Assembly (NCBI GenBank): GCA_026874595.1
Contig: CM049306.1
Location: forward strand, 28,015,519-28,079,518
DNA: 64,000 nucleotides
Source of the DNA: Sipunculus nudus
Lineage: Eukaryota > Annelida > Sipuncula > Golfingiida > Sipunculidae
Direction of reading: 5' to 3'
Made by a program: the position numbers and the translations under genes. Positions 53,725 through 64,000 of this stretch are shown piece after piece (position 1 is the stretch's first letter; every line of letters starts with the position of its first letter). Under the pieces are notes generated by a model that worked only from the letters and a program-made list of their open reading frames with translations, made no database searches and was not told the origin of the DNA.

Positions 53725-56430
53725 AATGGACCACGACTATAGCTCAGATGACTTATAGTCAGCTGAGCTAAAAATACGGACTGGGCAAACAACAGGTCAC
53801 ATACAGTCAGACCCTTTGCAACGTATCAAAAATACCAAGTCACTGTACAACCCTCATACAGCCCACAGACCTTGACACCTTGTTCAACAGAAGGTAAGTA
53901 GGTATGTTTGACCAGTACTCAAAGCAATACAGGCGGACACACCTCTGTCTAAGTCCTGTGGATGTCATGTTTATTTTCATATGAATGACATGGTATGGCC
54001 ATTCACACATGGCAATTTCACATGACAAAGGGCATATCATAACCTGTGGATTTATAGGCATATGAACCATTCCCTAAAAGATAAAATGCTAATATCTGAC
54101 TTTTTTTTTGTGAACCTTTATGAACATGCATCTGGCTATGTTGCATACTGCTGTTGTGTATTTTAACGTGAAGCAAACATAGTTTGGAGGTATAAAATAT
54201 ATAAATAACAACTTACGGTTCTTTATCCATGCAGTTATGGTCCAAGTAGTTTAATTTGAACTGATTGATGCAAAAAGAAAAGAGTGTCATCATTCCTTGT
54301 CTCTGATATTGTGGGACACATTGCCCTACAAACACAGGTCTGAAGTACCCATGTAAAATGAAATAAATTCAAGACCACATGATGACAGAAGTAAGAAAAA
54401 GAAGACATCAGACAAACTGAAGGACACAGAGAATCACTGATTTTGAATGATACATAGGTGAAGTGAAGCTGAGACTTCTAGTGGTAACCCTTGGAAAAGC
54501 CAGTCATGGGAAAGAACATAAAACTTGAACAACAGGTTTGACTTTCCTTGAATAAGAAATGGATACCAATGATCAAAAGTACACTGGTGGTGGCAGACTT
54601 TGAATAAGATATGGCTACAGACACAACTGAAGGAGATCAGAACTGACAGCCTTTGAATAGGATATGAGACATAGCAAACTCTGGAAAAAAAGGAACAGTT
54701 AACCTGTAATAATTTAAAGATCAGAAAAAAACAAAGGATACTGGGAATAAAATAAACTGTACAATATGAATGATTCATAACAGGAATCCAGTCTTGGGAT
54801 AACATAAGGTTGTCTGTGCAAGTATCAAGTCAATAGCAAACTTACAAATCCATGAATGTAAGCTGGATTCAACATTCTGCCACACTTGAGGATAAAGCAA
54901 TGTTTCTATGTCAATATTTCTCACTGCCACTATAAACTGCAGGAGAGTTACAAGGACATCAGCTATTTTTATCACTCTGACAGTATTTTCTTGTTCATGC
55001 CTTTGCAAGTTCTCAAGTTTCCAGTTTGTGCAAACTTAGCAACCAAGGCCACTCAGTTACCTGTGACAGATATTGTAATCAATAAGTAATAAGAGGTACT
55101 TCCTGCCAGACTAACTGGCTGACAGCCAGCCAGCCAATCCTGTCTAACATGTTTGTTATGTACACACCAATTTTTAACTTTGCTTCTTGTTGGGAAAAAA
55201 TGAACAGATTAGCATCTTTGAACCCCAATTTATTTTATATTCCAAAGTCACTTTCTACTGAGAAGAATCAATCTCCAGACATGTAAGCCTCAATGAAAAT
55301 GGCCAGCTTCTTGAATCAAGTTATTTTCAATGGCTTTGTGTTCCATTTCTGTTACTTTTGAATGTTTTTTTCCACAGCCAAACCTGATATTAAACAGTGG
55401 AACTCAATTAAATGTCCATGTCTCAGATTACTTCATACATCACTGTCAGATTTTTTATTCAAATGAAGGAGCCAATGTCAGGTTTCAGAAATTGATATGC
55501 AATACAGTCAAGTCATGGAAGACTTTTAAAGTACTTAAAATCCCCCTGTTTTCTGACATGGGAAGGCCTTACAAGTTCTCCTGAGGCTGAATAGCCATAA
55601 TCAATTTTTCTAATCTCGTCTACATATTTCCAGTTTTTTTTTCTTTTTTTAAATATCTAAATCTTGTCAAATCCATGCCAACAGGTGGAACTGAAACTGC
55701 CTTTCTGATGGCTACTGTTTGTCTTTAAAGCTGATGAGTGGTATGATTTGAAAGAATGAGAAACTGTAGTTCTTGTTAAACTCTCTATAATTGATGAAAC
55801 AAGAGTGAGTGTGTGTTGGTTTTTTTCCTTCCTCAGAAACACTGTATGACTCTGCATTTTCATTTAATAATACACTTCAGTTCTGACCAAATCCCTTCTA
55901 TATCATCCTAAAAATAGCTAAAATAATTTAAATGATAAATAAAATGAGCGAACTTGTGTTTTATATAGGTTTTTATTTTCAGAAAATCAAAACCAGTCCT
56001 GCTTTTAACAGAGTGCCCAACAACTCCCATGTTTTTGTTTTACTAAAATATCACAATGATGGTTAAGGTTAAGAGTTGGTACATGCTTCAGACACTTGCT
56101 CAAACAGACAGTTTTTAGTGAATATTCAACTCTGTGGTACTTTAAATCTCATCTTTCTTGTAAGGAATGCTTCTGTAACATGAGATTTCCTGTCACTTTT
56201 TTACGACAGCTTCTTGTCAATAATCCTCATTGGCTTGTGTGGGTTTTTACATCCCCTCAGCAAAGACAGGCTGGCAGGCTGTCAAGACAGCTCAGTACGG
56301 CCATCAACTAATCTATAACTAACAAAGAAGCTGGGCGCATGTTGTTTCATCTGAAAGCAAGTCGGTGTGAGCGTGCATTAATGCAACTATCAGACTAATA
56401 AGCGAAAGGCAGATGGTTATTAGAACTCAC

Positions 56431-56514
56431 CGAATACCCTCCGATGATACTGAAGCCCAAAGTTCCATTTTCTCTTTCCAGGATCACCATGATGTGTTCT
56501 TCTTCTTGGGGATG
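56431..56514 (-). CDS. PDZRN3: PDZRN3/4-like protein, coding exon 2 (start of PDZ1)
   Basis: An 84-bp phase 0/0 exon encoding residues 237-264. It follows an intron of 2853 bp and sits between acceptor TTGTAG|CAT and donor TCG|GTGAGT. It begins HPQEEEH and then carries the first strand of PDZ1, IMVILERENGTLGFSIIGG. LGFSI (residues 255-259) is the carboxylate-binding loop that receives the C-terminus of a ligand. The PDZRN3 family has a very similar LERE/LGFNIIGG segment directly after the coiled-coil exon, so domain order and junction agree with exon 1. It is too short to be found as a stand-alone ORF and was identified from motif and splice sites. Partner specificity cannot be read from this part alone. 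Confidence 0.9.
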
Positions 56515-59367
56515 CTACAATATACAATAGACAACTGTCATCCTCCTCCTGACGACAGCTGGACAATGGTCAGCCATTAAGAGCACCACGTGCCATGCCC
56601 ATTACTCAGTAGGCAGCTTATCCCAAACTGTAGCACTTAAAGCTTGGCCTAGGGGCATTGGTTAACTGTAGACAAACCAAACCTTTGGGGAAAATACACA
56701 GTGTACGAGATATTGTCAGACTAACACATTAACAACCAGATCAATTCTTCTTGTTGTGATAATTGAAAAGTTCAGCTTTGACCAGTCTAGCATCATAATG
56801 GCAATCAATCACAAGCTCCACTTCCTATATTTAAAGACTCCAGTCAGAAAGCTCTGTTTCTCTTGGAGACAGCTGGTATATTGTTATTTTAACTGGAATA
56901 TAATCATTGTGTGTCTGAATCCTCAACACCAAACCTCATTTACCCAATAATTTAAATGGTCCATCAATTCAATATATATCAAAATAACAAAAAAAAATGT
57001 ATGTACAGATCTTGTATAAGCCCTAAATGTTTCAAAATTAAACATAGATTAAGTAAAGATTCTAACAACCAATTTTAACTGTACCTATTGACATATAACA
57101 ATAAGAAATTAATGGACCATAAACTCAAATGGTCCATAGTCAAGCATATTATAATCAATCAAGCCATTTATTCCACATCATATATTTAAAATGATCTGGT
57201 TCAAAGAACACAGGACAGTCTCAGCTGTAGTGTATATGGATTTATTGTACTGGGTAAGGTTGACAGCTAATCAAAGACAGCAAACCAATTAAGGGACAAT
57301 TCCACTGGTCTGGCAGATCAGTATGGCATGACCTCCTCTAAACAATATGGAATTACAAGGAGTAAATATGTAGTTTATCGTTCATGAACAGCTTATGAAA
57401 GACTTCTTCAAATCTGATGCATGGTGTTATGGAATTACCTGTATGATTTTACTCTAAAAAGCTGCCCTGAAATCTTTGAAGTCTAAATGGTGCCTGACAG
57501 GTGTTCCCTGGGGACACTTGAGTGACAGGACCATCACAGCAGACAAACTGCTCATGCTGCTGGTAAATAGGACATAACAATCTACTGGTTATGTACACAC
57601 TGTTGTAATCCATTTAAAAGGAGCAAGGAGCCCCTTCAGAATCATAAAGATAATTGTTTCTCAGTTCTCTGGCATCAGTGATCAAGCACTGAGGCCGGAC
57701 TTTGACTCAAGTCCACACTCTAGTCCACTGTTTTTGAGCTTCCTTGACTTGTACTCAGAGGTAAAGACTTGAGCTAAATGAAAATAAACCTTAAAAGTAA
57801 AAGGCATGTGTAAAGAAACATAAAATACTTATGATAATCTTAAAATTCCATTTTAAATTTCTGAGAATCAAGACTCAAACAAAAGTTCCAAAAGACTCAG
57901 ACTTGAAGACAGTAGACTTGGACTAGAAAAACCTCAATAACTTGGAAATGTGTGGCTTGGACTTGAACATCCACTCTGGCTCAGGGGGTATGGTCTCAAC
58001 ATATTCACTATATCTAATATCTTCTATTTCAGTTAATTCTATGCCTTTGGTGCGTTAAATGTATGTAGACCAGCATGGCACCAGGTGGTCACATAATGCT
58101 GGACCTTTTCCGGAACACAGGTGTCAGAGCCAGTCTATAGACATTGTTTGGGTGTGCCAGGTTCCAGCCTGGTTATCAATTTGATGTTGACATTCTATGT
58201 ATATTACTATAAATGCATGGGACGGATGCATTCATTTATCACTTAAGTAGAATATTATGTCAGACTAATCAGCAGCTTCAAGGCTATATAAAGGCTTGAT
58301 AAAAGACAATGGTTTTATTTAATATGTACTGGTGCTACTTTCAAATCCCTTAAAATCAGGTAAATAGAAAAAGAAAACTTGTTTAAAAAGTTAATTTTAA
58401 AATTTATTTGTACAACCTTTGTTTTGTAATACAGATATATATATATTTTTTTTCAGTGGGGGAGAGTTTCTTGACATTGAAGGGGTTTTCTAAAAGGTTA
58501 ATGGAAAAGAAAAATGTAAGAAGAATCATATTATCAAAAGAGAACAAACATTCCTCACAAAAACTTAATAAAATTGTGCTAACATGAAAACAGTGGTCAA
58601 GCACCATAGCCAGCTGGCAGAACAAATCATAATCAATCAGGGGATAACTTTGCAAGCATTGTTCATAAGAAGAATCATAAACAAAATATAATGGCTAACC
58701 TTAACTTAAGTGGTCATGAATCAGAAATGTTTCTGAAAAATGAAATTGAAAAAAAATATCCCTCCCCCAACCAAAAAATGAGAACACAACGTCCCATGAA
58801 ACTTACCCAGAAATAAAAGCAAGGGATTATTGGACTGTCGGGGGGTGTACGTACTGTAGTAAACCTTTAAAAAGTGCATCTTTGAACCCCAAGAAATTTC
58901 CATATCACCAACACATGTACACACACAAATATAAATTAGGCTTATAAACTGTTTATTATAGGCCTATGTTCAAGCTAAAATGTTTTTAATCAAAATTGTA
59001 GGCCTAATATATATGATAAATAAATTTGTAAATATGCAGAGTATCACAAATTATCCAAGATCAAGTGACTGCAAAACAATTAACCCTGTGACCCAACCTT
59101 TGAAAGTCTGGCCAACCTTTCAGACTAAGACTAATTTGACCATGGATTCACCTGTATAAATTCTATAAGCCACAACACCTATAGCTGTGATGCATTGTGT
59201 CCAGTAAAGCACCCTGGCTTTGGATGAAAGGTACCCAATGGACTATGTAATATTAAGTAACATGCTGTGACAACCGTGGGACCTGTCACTCGCATTAACC
59301 CTGCCCCCAATACGCTAATATTGACACTGGTGACACGCGCACGCGCCATGATTAAGGAAGCACCCAC
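56515..59367 (-). other. Intron 1 of the PDZRN3-like gene
   Basis: 2853 bp with GT-AG ends (GTGGGT donor, TTGTAG acceptor). Mostly unique AT-rich sequence, apart from the inverted, ACTTGGACT-rich segment at 57690-57970. A small ATATAT tract lies near 58434-58446. No coding feature on either strand. Confidence 0.8.
57690..57970. repeat. Inverted ACTTGGACT-rich interspersed repeat
   Basis: The left part has ACTCAAGTCCACACTCTAG. The right part has the inverse theme, with GACTTGGACTAG followed by GTGTGGCTTGGACTTGAAC. Several copies of GACTTG/CAAGTC lie between them. This gives a loose foldback structure typical of small degenerate DNA elements. Ends and target duplication are not clear. Confidence 0.45.
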
Positions 59368-60075
59368 CTCTGAATGGCACGCTTGTTTAGACAGCGCCGA
59401 CAGTTTTTCCTGGTAATGCTGAACTTTCCTCTGAAAATATGTCGTTTGGATCTGCAATGCTTTCTGTAATCGACAAATCTCTGTCACTAGCGTTCTTTCT
59501 CGGCCCCGTAAAGTTTCGGCCAAGTTTCGAACTTCGTATTCATACGCCTCTATCGTCTGCTGCTGTTCGCTCACGCGCGCTTTCAGTGCGTCCATACACA
59601 CGTGAGTTTGAGCGTCTTTGTGGACAACTGTTAGGCCACAACCCCTCGGGCAAACCCCTTCTGGTCGCCAATCACACATGCTAATCTGGTGGTTTGCTAA
59701 ATCCTTTTTACACACCAGGCTGAAACAGCCCTTATTACTGCACTGCACAGGCTGAAATTGACAGTCGCGCACGTGAGCCTCGTAATCTGCCAGGCGCAAA
59801 ATGTTTTGGCATCCGCGGTCCGAGAAATCACATGTCACTTTCATTTCCAATATCACCTCCTGGAGTTCGGACGGACTGTCCAAGTCTTGCGGGCTCAGAT
59901 CGGCGCAGCATTGTGATGGACATTTTCCACTTTGTAAAACACATGGAAGAGCACAACCTGAGCAGTAGAAACGCCCACAAGGCGTGCACACGGGGTTTTC
60001 CAATACGTTTTGGCAGTGGTCGCATTTATAACGATCCTCAACTTGTGATATGAAACGATTTTCCTCGAAGCCCAT
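59368..60075 (-). CDS. PDZRN3: PDZRN3/4-like protein, coding exon 1 (RING, TRAF zinc fingers, coiled coil)
   Basis: Encodes residues 1-236 of a PDZRN3/PDZRN4 (LNX3/LNX4) family protein. Vertebrate members are cytoplasmic or membrane-associated RING E3 ligases and PDZ scaffolds acting at synapses and in Wnt and myogenic signalling. The N-terminus MGFEENRF matches the MGFE-type start of the family. RING cysteines are C18, C21, C33, C38, C41, C52 and C56. TRAF-type zinc-finger Cys/His pairs follow: C82/C89/H101/C105, C112/C117/H129/C134 and C142/C146/H158/C160. Residues about 161-232 look like a coiled coil. The ATG at 60075 is the first in frame after a TAA at 60156-60154 and has A at -3 and G at +4. 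The exon ends in phase 0 at donor GAG|GTGGGT. Odd: R35 replaces the RING zinc-ligand His, and C45 replaces the Trp of the usual LPW. PDZRN3 and PDZRN4 cannot be separated here; the family call is firm. Confidence 0.93.
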
Positions 60076-60345
60076 AATGTATAAAAATCCAAACGCTCGC
60101 CCCACCTTGCTATAGGTGGGCAAGCCTAGGTAGCGCGGGGTCAAGTGTGCTTGTTATCCTGAACACACTTCAATCACAACAAGACTGCTATGTTTAGCTC
60201 AGCCGCATATGTCGTGCAAGACGCACTCTAAGTGAGGCCCGGAAGGATTCTCGGATCGATCGACGGGCACTTCAAGCGCCTCCTCAGATCGCCACGCCCC
60301 CCTCCACACTGATAAAGAAGTTGACTTTTAAGAGACCCGCTGTAT
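60076..60345 (-). promoter_or_regulatory. Presumed 5' UTR and core promoter of the PDZRN3-like gene
   Basis: The sequence is visibly richer in CpG here (and through exon 1) than in the introns, as expected for an unmethylated promoter. On the minus strand there is a GC/KLF-type box, GGGGGCGTGGC, around 60302-60292 and an initiator-like TCACTTAG around 60235-60228. No convincing TATA box was seen at the right spacing. An in-frame TAA at 60156-60154 closes the frame upstream of the ATG. The transcription start is inferred, not shown. Confidence 0.35.
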
Positions 60346-60978
60346 TAATCAATCACATCGGTTTATTTCTTCTTTATAACCCATTACACCGTTTGACAGC
60401 CAGTGAATTATGCGAAAGAAACATTTTATAAGAAATCGTCGTTTGACAGATCGCCATGCAGGTGTTGGTGTCTGTAACATGAACTGTACTTGAATACGTG
60501 TTAGGAGCTGGAACCACAGGAAACGAAAGCTCTTTACATGTTTGCCCTCTGAATATTTTTGTGTACCTATCTGTTATATCGTTGTTCACAGGTGTTGTCC
60601 CGTTTTATGTACCATTTTGTGTTTGATCACGTAATCTCAAGTGTGGTATGAATAACCATTTAGCAGTCTACGTGGTACAATTATAGGCGACACCAAATGT
60701 ACGTTACCTAGATACACTTCATACAGCTATTTGATCTTTACTCACAAGTGTTACTTTTCATTTTCCCAATTTGTTCACAAGTATATGCTATATTTCATTC
60801 TGTCATGTCAGGTTTTTTATTTATTTTTTGTTGTTCAAAATAAGTGTAAATTTAATATGCCAATTTAAAACAAATTAAGATATCTAGGGAACCCGATCGC
60901 GTTCGTTTTATGATAAAAAAAAATTAAGTATAGGATTGTGAAAGACGCCAGCTTTAGTACAGAATAATACACGAAGAA

Positions 60979-61024
60979 TCTCTCTCTCTCTCTCTCGTTC
61001 CCTGTCTCTTTCTCTCTCTCTCTC
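60979..61024. repeat. Imperfect CT microsatellite
   Basis: Two runs of (TC)n separated by GTTCCCTG, about 0.9 kb upstream of the PDZRN3-like start codon. Confidence 0.85.
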
Positions 61025-62601
61025 ATTCATTTCATGCAGGTCCATCCACCAGTCGTGCAACATGCTATATTTTAAAAGCTTTACACCGTATATTTCAACA
61101 CAGGGCTGTTAAAAGTGTTATTTGTGTTGACTAAATGCAAGGGCACAAGCAAGGTCACCCCTCAATATTGTAAAGAAATCCACAAGGTCAACAACATCAA
61201 TGAAATCCCGGGGCTGAGTTTCTCCAGGGTCCGAAACCCCCTTTGTGCCCGAGCATTATCACCCCTTATCCCTTTGAAGTTGCCGCTCGCTAAATCAAGT
61301 TGTCCTTATCTATGGGGCAGAGTTTGTATTGTATTTGGGTTGGTATTATTTACATGTCGGACGCGCTTTGATGCTTATATCGCTGTACTAACCAGAGAGC
61401 TTGCATACAAATACATGAAGTATACAATCCGAGTACACATCGAGTTCAGCCAACAACTCATCACCCTCCCTTCCCTCGCCTTGTATATATAGACTCGCAC
61501 CTAAAGCATTATATATGTCATTTCCTTCATAAAGGGCCGGGTGCTTCACATATCCTGTTTCTTTTTCATATTTCACGGCTATTTTCACCTGAAGAATACA
61601 GTTCACCTGACTGAGGGACTCTAATCCTGAGTGTCCGCGTTAGTTTGTTATTATTCCTCCACGTCTAAATGGCCTTGTGTTTGCGGAAAGTATCTGGCGC
61701 GGCATATGCCAGGGGCATGTCACCATACTCTCAGACTGTTCTGTTAAAATGTTTTTAGTGTTCTTTAACACCACTATCAGCCCTAAACAAATTACAAGCT
61801 AGTGCCTCCTAATTATACATGGGCCATACGGGGCGGGCAAGGAATTAGAGAGTGGGGAGGGCCAGGTGCTTCTATCACTGACGCCGAGACGCCGGATATA
61901 TGTAACCGTGATGGAATACCATACAGTGGCAAACTTGGATGGCTTTGCTCAGAGTGTAGGAATGTTCTGGTAACCACCCATCTATACACAGACATAAATT
62001 TATGCATGTGTCTTTTTATTTACGTTGAATTTTTTCGCTATTTCATGGAACTGGAGCATACAAAGTTTTATGGGCACCTGCACAACTCTCTAAGGGTGGT
62101 CCATCATTATATTGTTAAATGTATTTTATGCCGAACAGAACAATATTGTGGACCATGGGTAGGTGCTGTAACCTTAACTAAATGACAGAACTGAGATCGT
62201 GCTTCTATTATTCGGCGCGTTATTGATTATTTTATTCAGCACATGAAGTTTCTTTTAAATGGTGGCCCTTGCCGTTAATGTGTAGATGTATGAATGAGTT
62301 GGTATTTAAACTGATTTAAACCTTTTATGACGATGATGATTTATGTTCACGCTGCTTGCTTTATCACACACAGAATCCAGACTTTTCGGACAAAATAACT
62401 AACTTGAAAACGCGTATGGTCAGATATGCAGACACCGCTTATACTAAAAGAAAAGAGACTTCTTTCCTCTCTTTTATATATATATGGTAATAATTGACGG
62501 TGGTGGCACTCAACCACCATCACGCAACTCCAATGTGCCAACGCTTGGGACCGCCCGTTATCATCCTTGAACTGTCGGGAACAATGCAAAGTGTGTCCTA
62601 A

Positions 62602-62645
62602 GGGGTTGGGGTCGGGGGTGGGTGGGTGGGTGGGGGGGGGGGGGG
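62602..62645 (+). repeat. G-rich tract with G-quadruplex potential
   Basis: Consecutive G runs of three or more, including GGGTGGGTGGGTGGGG and then a run of about 14 G. The pattern satisfies the common G3+N1-7 quadruplex rule on the plus strand. It is about 2.5 kb upstream of the PDZRN3-like ATG. Confidence 0.75.
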
Positions 62646-64000
62646 TTGGACATTTCCAAACTGGTATTTCCCCGTAAATTCTGATAAATTTGACATTACA
62701 TGTATTTCGTGAAGGGGCTATCGCAGCGTCATCTTCCACAAACTGCGCCATGCAGTGTCAGTGGCTTATCTTGCTGCAATATCGATCGTATCTTGAAAGA
62801 AAATAAACTGGTCCTAAATAGCAAAATAAAGAATGGGAAATATGCTTATAATATTGATAATAATAATAATAAAAAGAAGGAAAAGGAGACAAAGAGGAAG
62901 AATGAAATGGCGCTGATGACAATTAAAAGAAGAAGAAATTTACAGTACCGTTCATACTTATATCACTATGTTAGAGATAACGATATCATATAAAGAACTG
63001 GGCGACAGCTTTACACTATTCATGAGGAGACAGTAACATAATGAAGGAGTCATATCCCTAGCCGGAGAAGATACATCATGCATGTCTCACTCAATGAGAT
63101 CATGAAACGAAACCCTCCGTGGTCTCCCGTGAATGCGTTCGCACATACATAGTTGTGATTGCTTCTGGTCTATTGGGCAGGGTGTTATCTTTATCTTTCT
63201 ATAAATCTGAAATTAATAGCTATTTTTGTTTAAACAAAAGCCCGTTTTCTCTCTCTCTCTCTCATTGGTCCAGTTCTTTTAACGTTCGTTCGATAAACCG
63301 ATAACAAGTAGCACTCATTTTCACAAGAAACGTTGAACAAATGTATATACAAATGTAATATTTCCCCCTTAAGTAGAATAAATTTAAGTAGAAATTTTAA
63401 ACCATGTTCCTTAGAAACCGTGAATCATGTTCCTGAGGAACCGGAGAGTACTTATAAAGTTTATTAAGAGTCCCACAATTACAGAGCAATAGGTAAATGC
63501 CACTAATAGTTAAATATAGTAATTTGCATACGTGCATCTTTGGGCATTTATAGATCAATAATAGTTCAATGTCTATGTGACAAATGAAAATATCAGGTCT
63601 TCACACATGTTTGAATTAGTACGCCACTTGTTTATTAAGTAAAATAAACAACTAAATTCAGTTATGCACTTCCAACTTGATGAGCAAATGCCATCCTTGG
63701 CGACTTACAATTTTCGGCTGTGCAGACGGTGTGCCCTGCCATCTGGCGGCAATGATGAATATCATATGCCCCACAGTTCACATTAGCGACTCTTTCGTGT
63801 TATTGGTATATCCAAACAACATTATGAAGGCATGTACTATAAGTTGGTGACGATACAGATTTGATACATGTATGGATTTTTCCCGGAAGGCCATTGTAGA
63901 GTTTAAAATGATCCAATTTTCTTCTGCTTTTAAGCCCAATGAGAGATGTATACATCGATGTACAGATCGATCGACAAATCCCATCGATCATGCTAGTTTT

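Larger units (their letters stand above)
51127..53775 (+). mobile_element. Hairpin-ended non-autonomous element with ~660-bp core repeats
   Basis: The 5' end has AACAAGGGACCTATGGGTCA followed by the arm GCTCAGCTG. The 3' end has a (GGAC)n run (about 53675-53724) and then a hairpin built of TAGCTCAG-A-TGAC, a short loop, and GTCA-G-CTGAGCTA ending at 53770. Two long homologous units of about 660-670 bp precede it. For example, CGTGCCATGGTCA occurs near 52493 and 53162, and TGGTTTTGATATTAGGCAGT near 52813 and 53483. Its end modules are almost the same as those of the element at 36287-38860, while the core differs. No transposase-like frame is present. Confidence 0.75.
46571..56430 (-). other. 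Intron 2 of the PDZRN3-like gene
   Basis: 9860 bp with a GTGAGT donor and a CTGTAG acceptor. It contains the 2.65-kb tandem-core element at 51127-53775 and an exact 36-bp duplication at 51847-51918. The remainder (46571-51126 and 53776-56430) is unique AT-rich sequence with no supported gene. Open frames up to 123 codons (54434-54805 minus strand) show no recognisable domain. Confidence 0.75.
60346..64000. other. Upstream flank of the PDZRN3-like gene, no gene recognised
   Basis: About 3.65 kb 5' of exon 1. It contains a CT-rich simple repeat near 60979-61024, a G-rich run near 62602-62645, an A-rich stretch near 62850-62900 and a short CT run near 63247-63264. Several open frames of 97-134 codons exist (61115-61492 and 61802-62185 plus strand, 62347-62751 minus strand), but none shows a domain, and low-complexity segments contribute to at least one of them. 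They look like chance frames. A non-coding 5' exon or enhancer could lie here but cannot be identified by eye. Confidence 0.6.

Noticed and set aside
54434-54805. 123-codon minus-strand open frame in intron 2
   Set aside because: Rich in Phe/Cys/Ser as expected of chance frames in AT-rich DNA, with no PDZ or transposase motif and no good flanking splice sites.
59179-59367. Continuation of the exon-1 open frame to a stop at 59179
   Set aside because: Family alignment breaks at the donor GAG|GTGGGT, and the following peptide has no PDZ similarity. Exon 2 with the PDZ start joins in phase, so this stretch is intron.
60076-60144. 23 extra N-terminal residues upstream of the ATG at 60075
   Set aside because: This stretch would have to start at TTG, with no ATG in frame after the TAA at 60156-60154. 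The family protein starts at MGFE.
61802-62751. Open frames of 127 (plus) and 134 (minus) codons upstream of the gene
   Set aside because: No domain or splice context was seen. The minus frame reads through the G-rich tract as a poly-Pro stretch, which is an artefact of low complexity.

Overview
The window looks like AT-rich, CpG-poor animal DNA, most likely from a mollusc and probably a bivalve. The reasons are one intron-rich gene with vertebrate-like domain content, sparse coding sequence, many small TA-flanked or inverted-repeat-ended elements, and satellite-bearing elements with GGAC microsatellites and AAGGTCAAGGTCA motifs, all of which resemble bivalve repeats. The species cannot be named from the sequence alone.

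The only gene I can support is on the minus strand: the 5' part of a PDZRN3/PDZRN4 (LNX3/LNX4)-type gene, a RING, TRAF-zinc-finger and PDZ scaffold or ubiquitin-ligase family. Three coding exons are visible. Exon 1 (60075-59368) encodes the RING, the TRAF-type zinc fingers and a coiled coil. Exon 2 (56514-56431) and exon 3 (46570-46466) together encode the first part of PDZ1. All junctions are phase 0 with good splice sites. The open frame runs for 299 codons and must continue beyond exon 3, but I found no further exon in the 46 kb to the left edge. That stretch is therefore probably one very long intron, unless an exon was missed. The RING has two striking substitutions: Arg for the zinc-ligand His, and Cys for the usual Trp.

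Most of the rest is intron filled with repeats. From left to right: a composite element with GAGACATAA-type ends (about 3.84-5.16 kb); a 32/33-bp minisatellite (5.84-8.36 kb) split by a 1.3-kb TA-flanked insertion whose empty site can be read exactly; a 305-bp inverted-repeat element (10.8 kb); a TTAAG microsatellite (16.2 kb); two copies in opposite orientation of a 430-bp TA-flanked MITE (16.6 and 33.2 kb); a second GAGACAT-type element (18 kb); a 757-bp element with a 180-bp tandem core (19.6 kb); a 2.8-kb element with a 982-bp higher-order repeat (27.0-29.8 kb); a related diverged array (30.6-31.4 kb); two elements with the same ends but different cores (36.3-38.9 and 51.1-53.8 kb); and a hAT-like MITE (40.2 kb).

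The most interesting pattern is a shared architecture in several otherwise different repeat families: a short 5' arm, a head-to-tail tandem core, often a GGAC microsatellite, and a 3' terminal hairpin whose outer arm is the inverse of the 5' arm. Three of the tandem cores also share the perfect palindrome GGTGGCGCCACC. This fits non-autonomous Helentron-like (HINE) or bivalve pearl-type elements. No transposase, reverse transcriptase or Rep/helicase gene was recognised. The 3.9 kb upstream of exon 1 holds the presumed promoter and no second gene that I can support.
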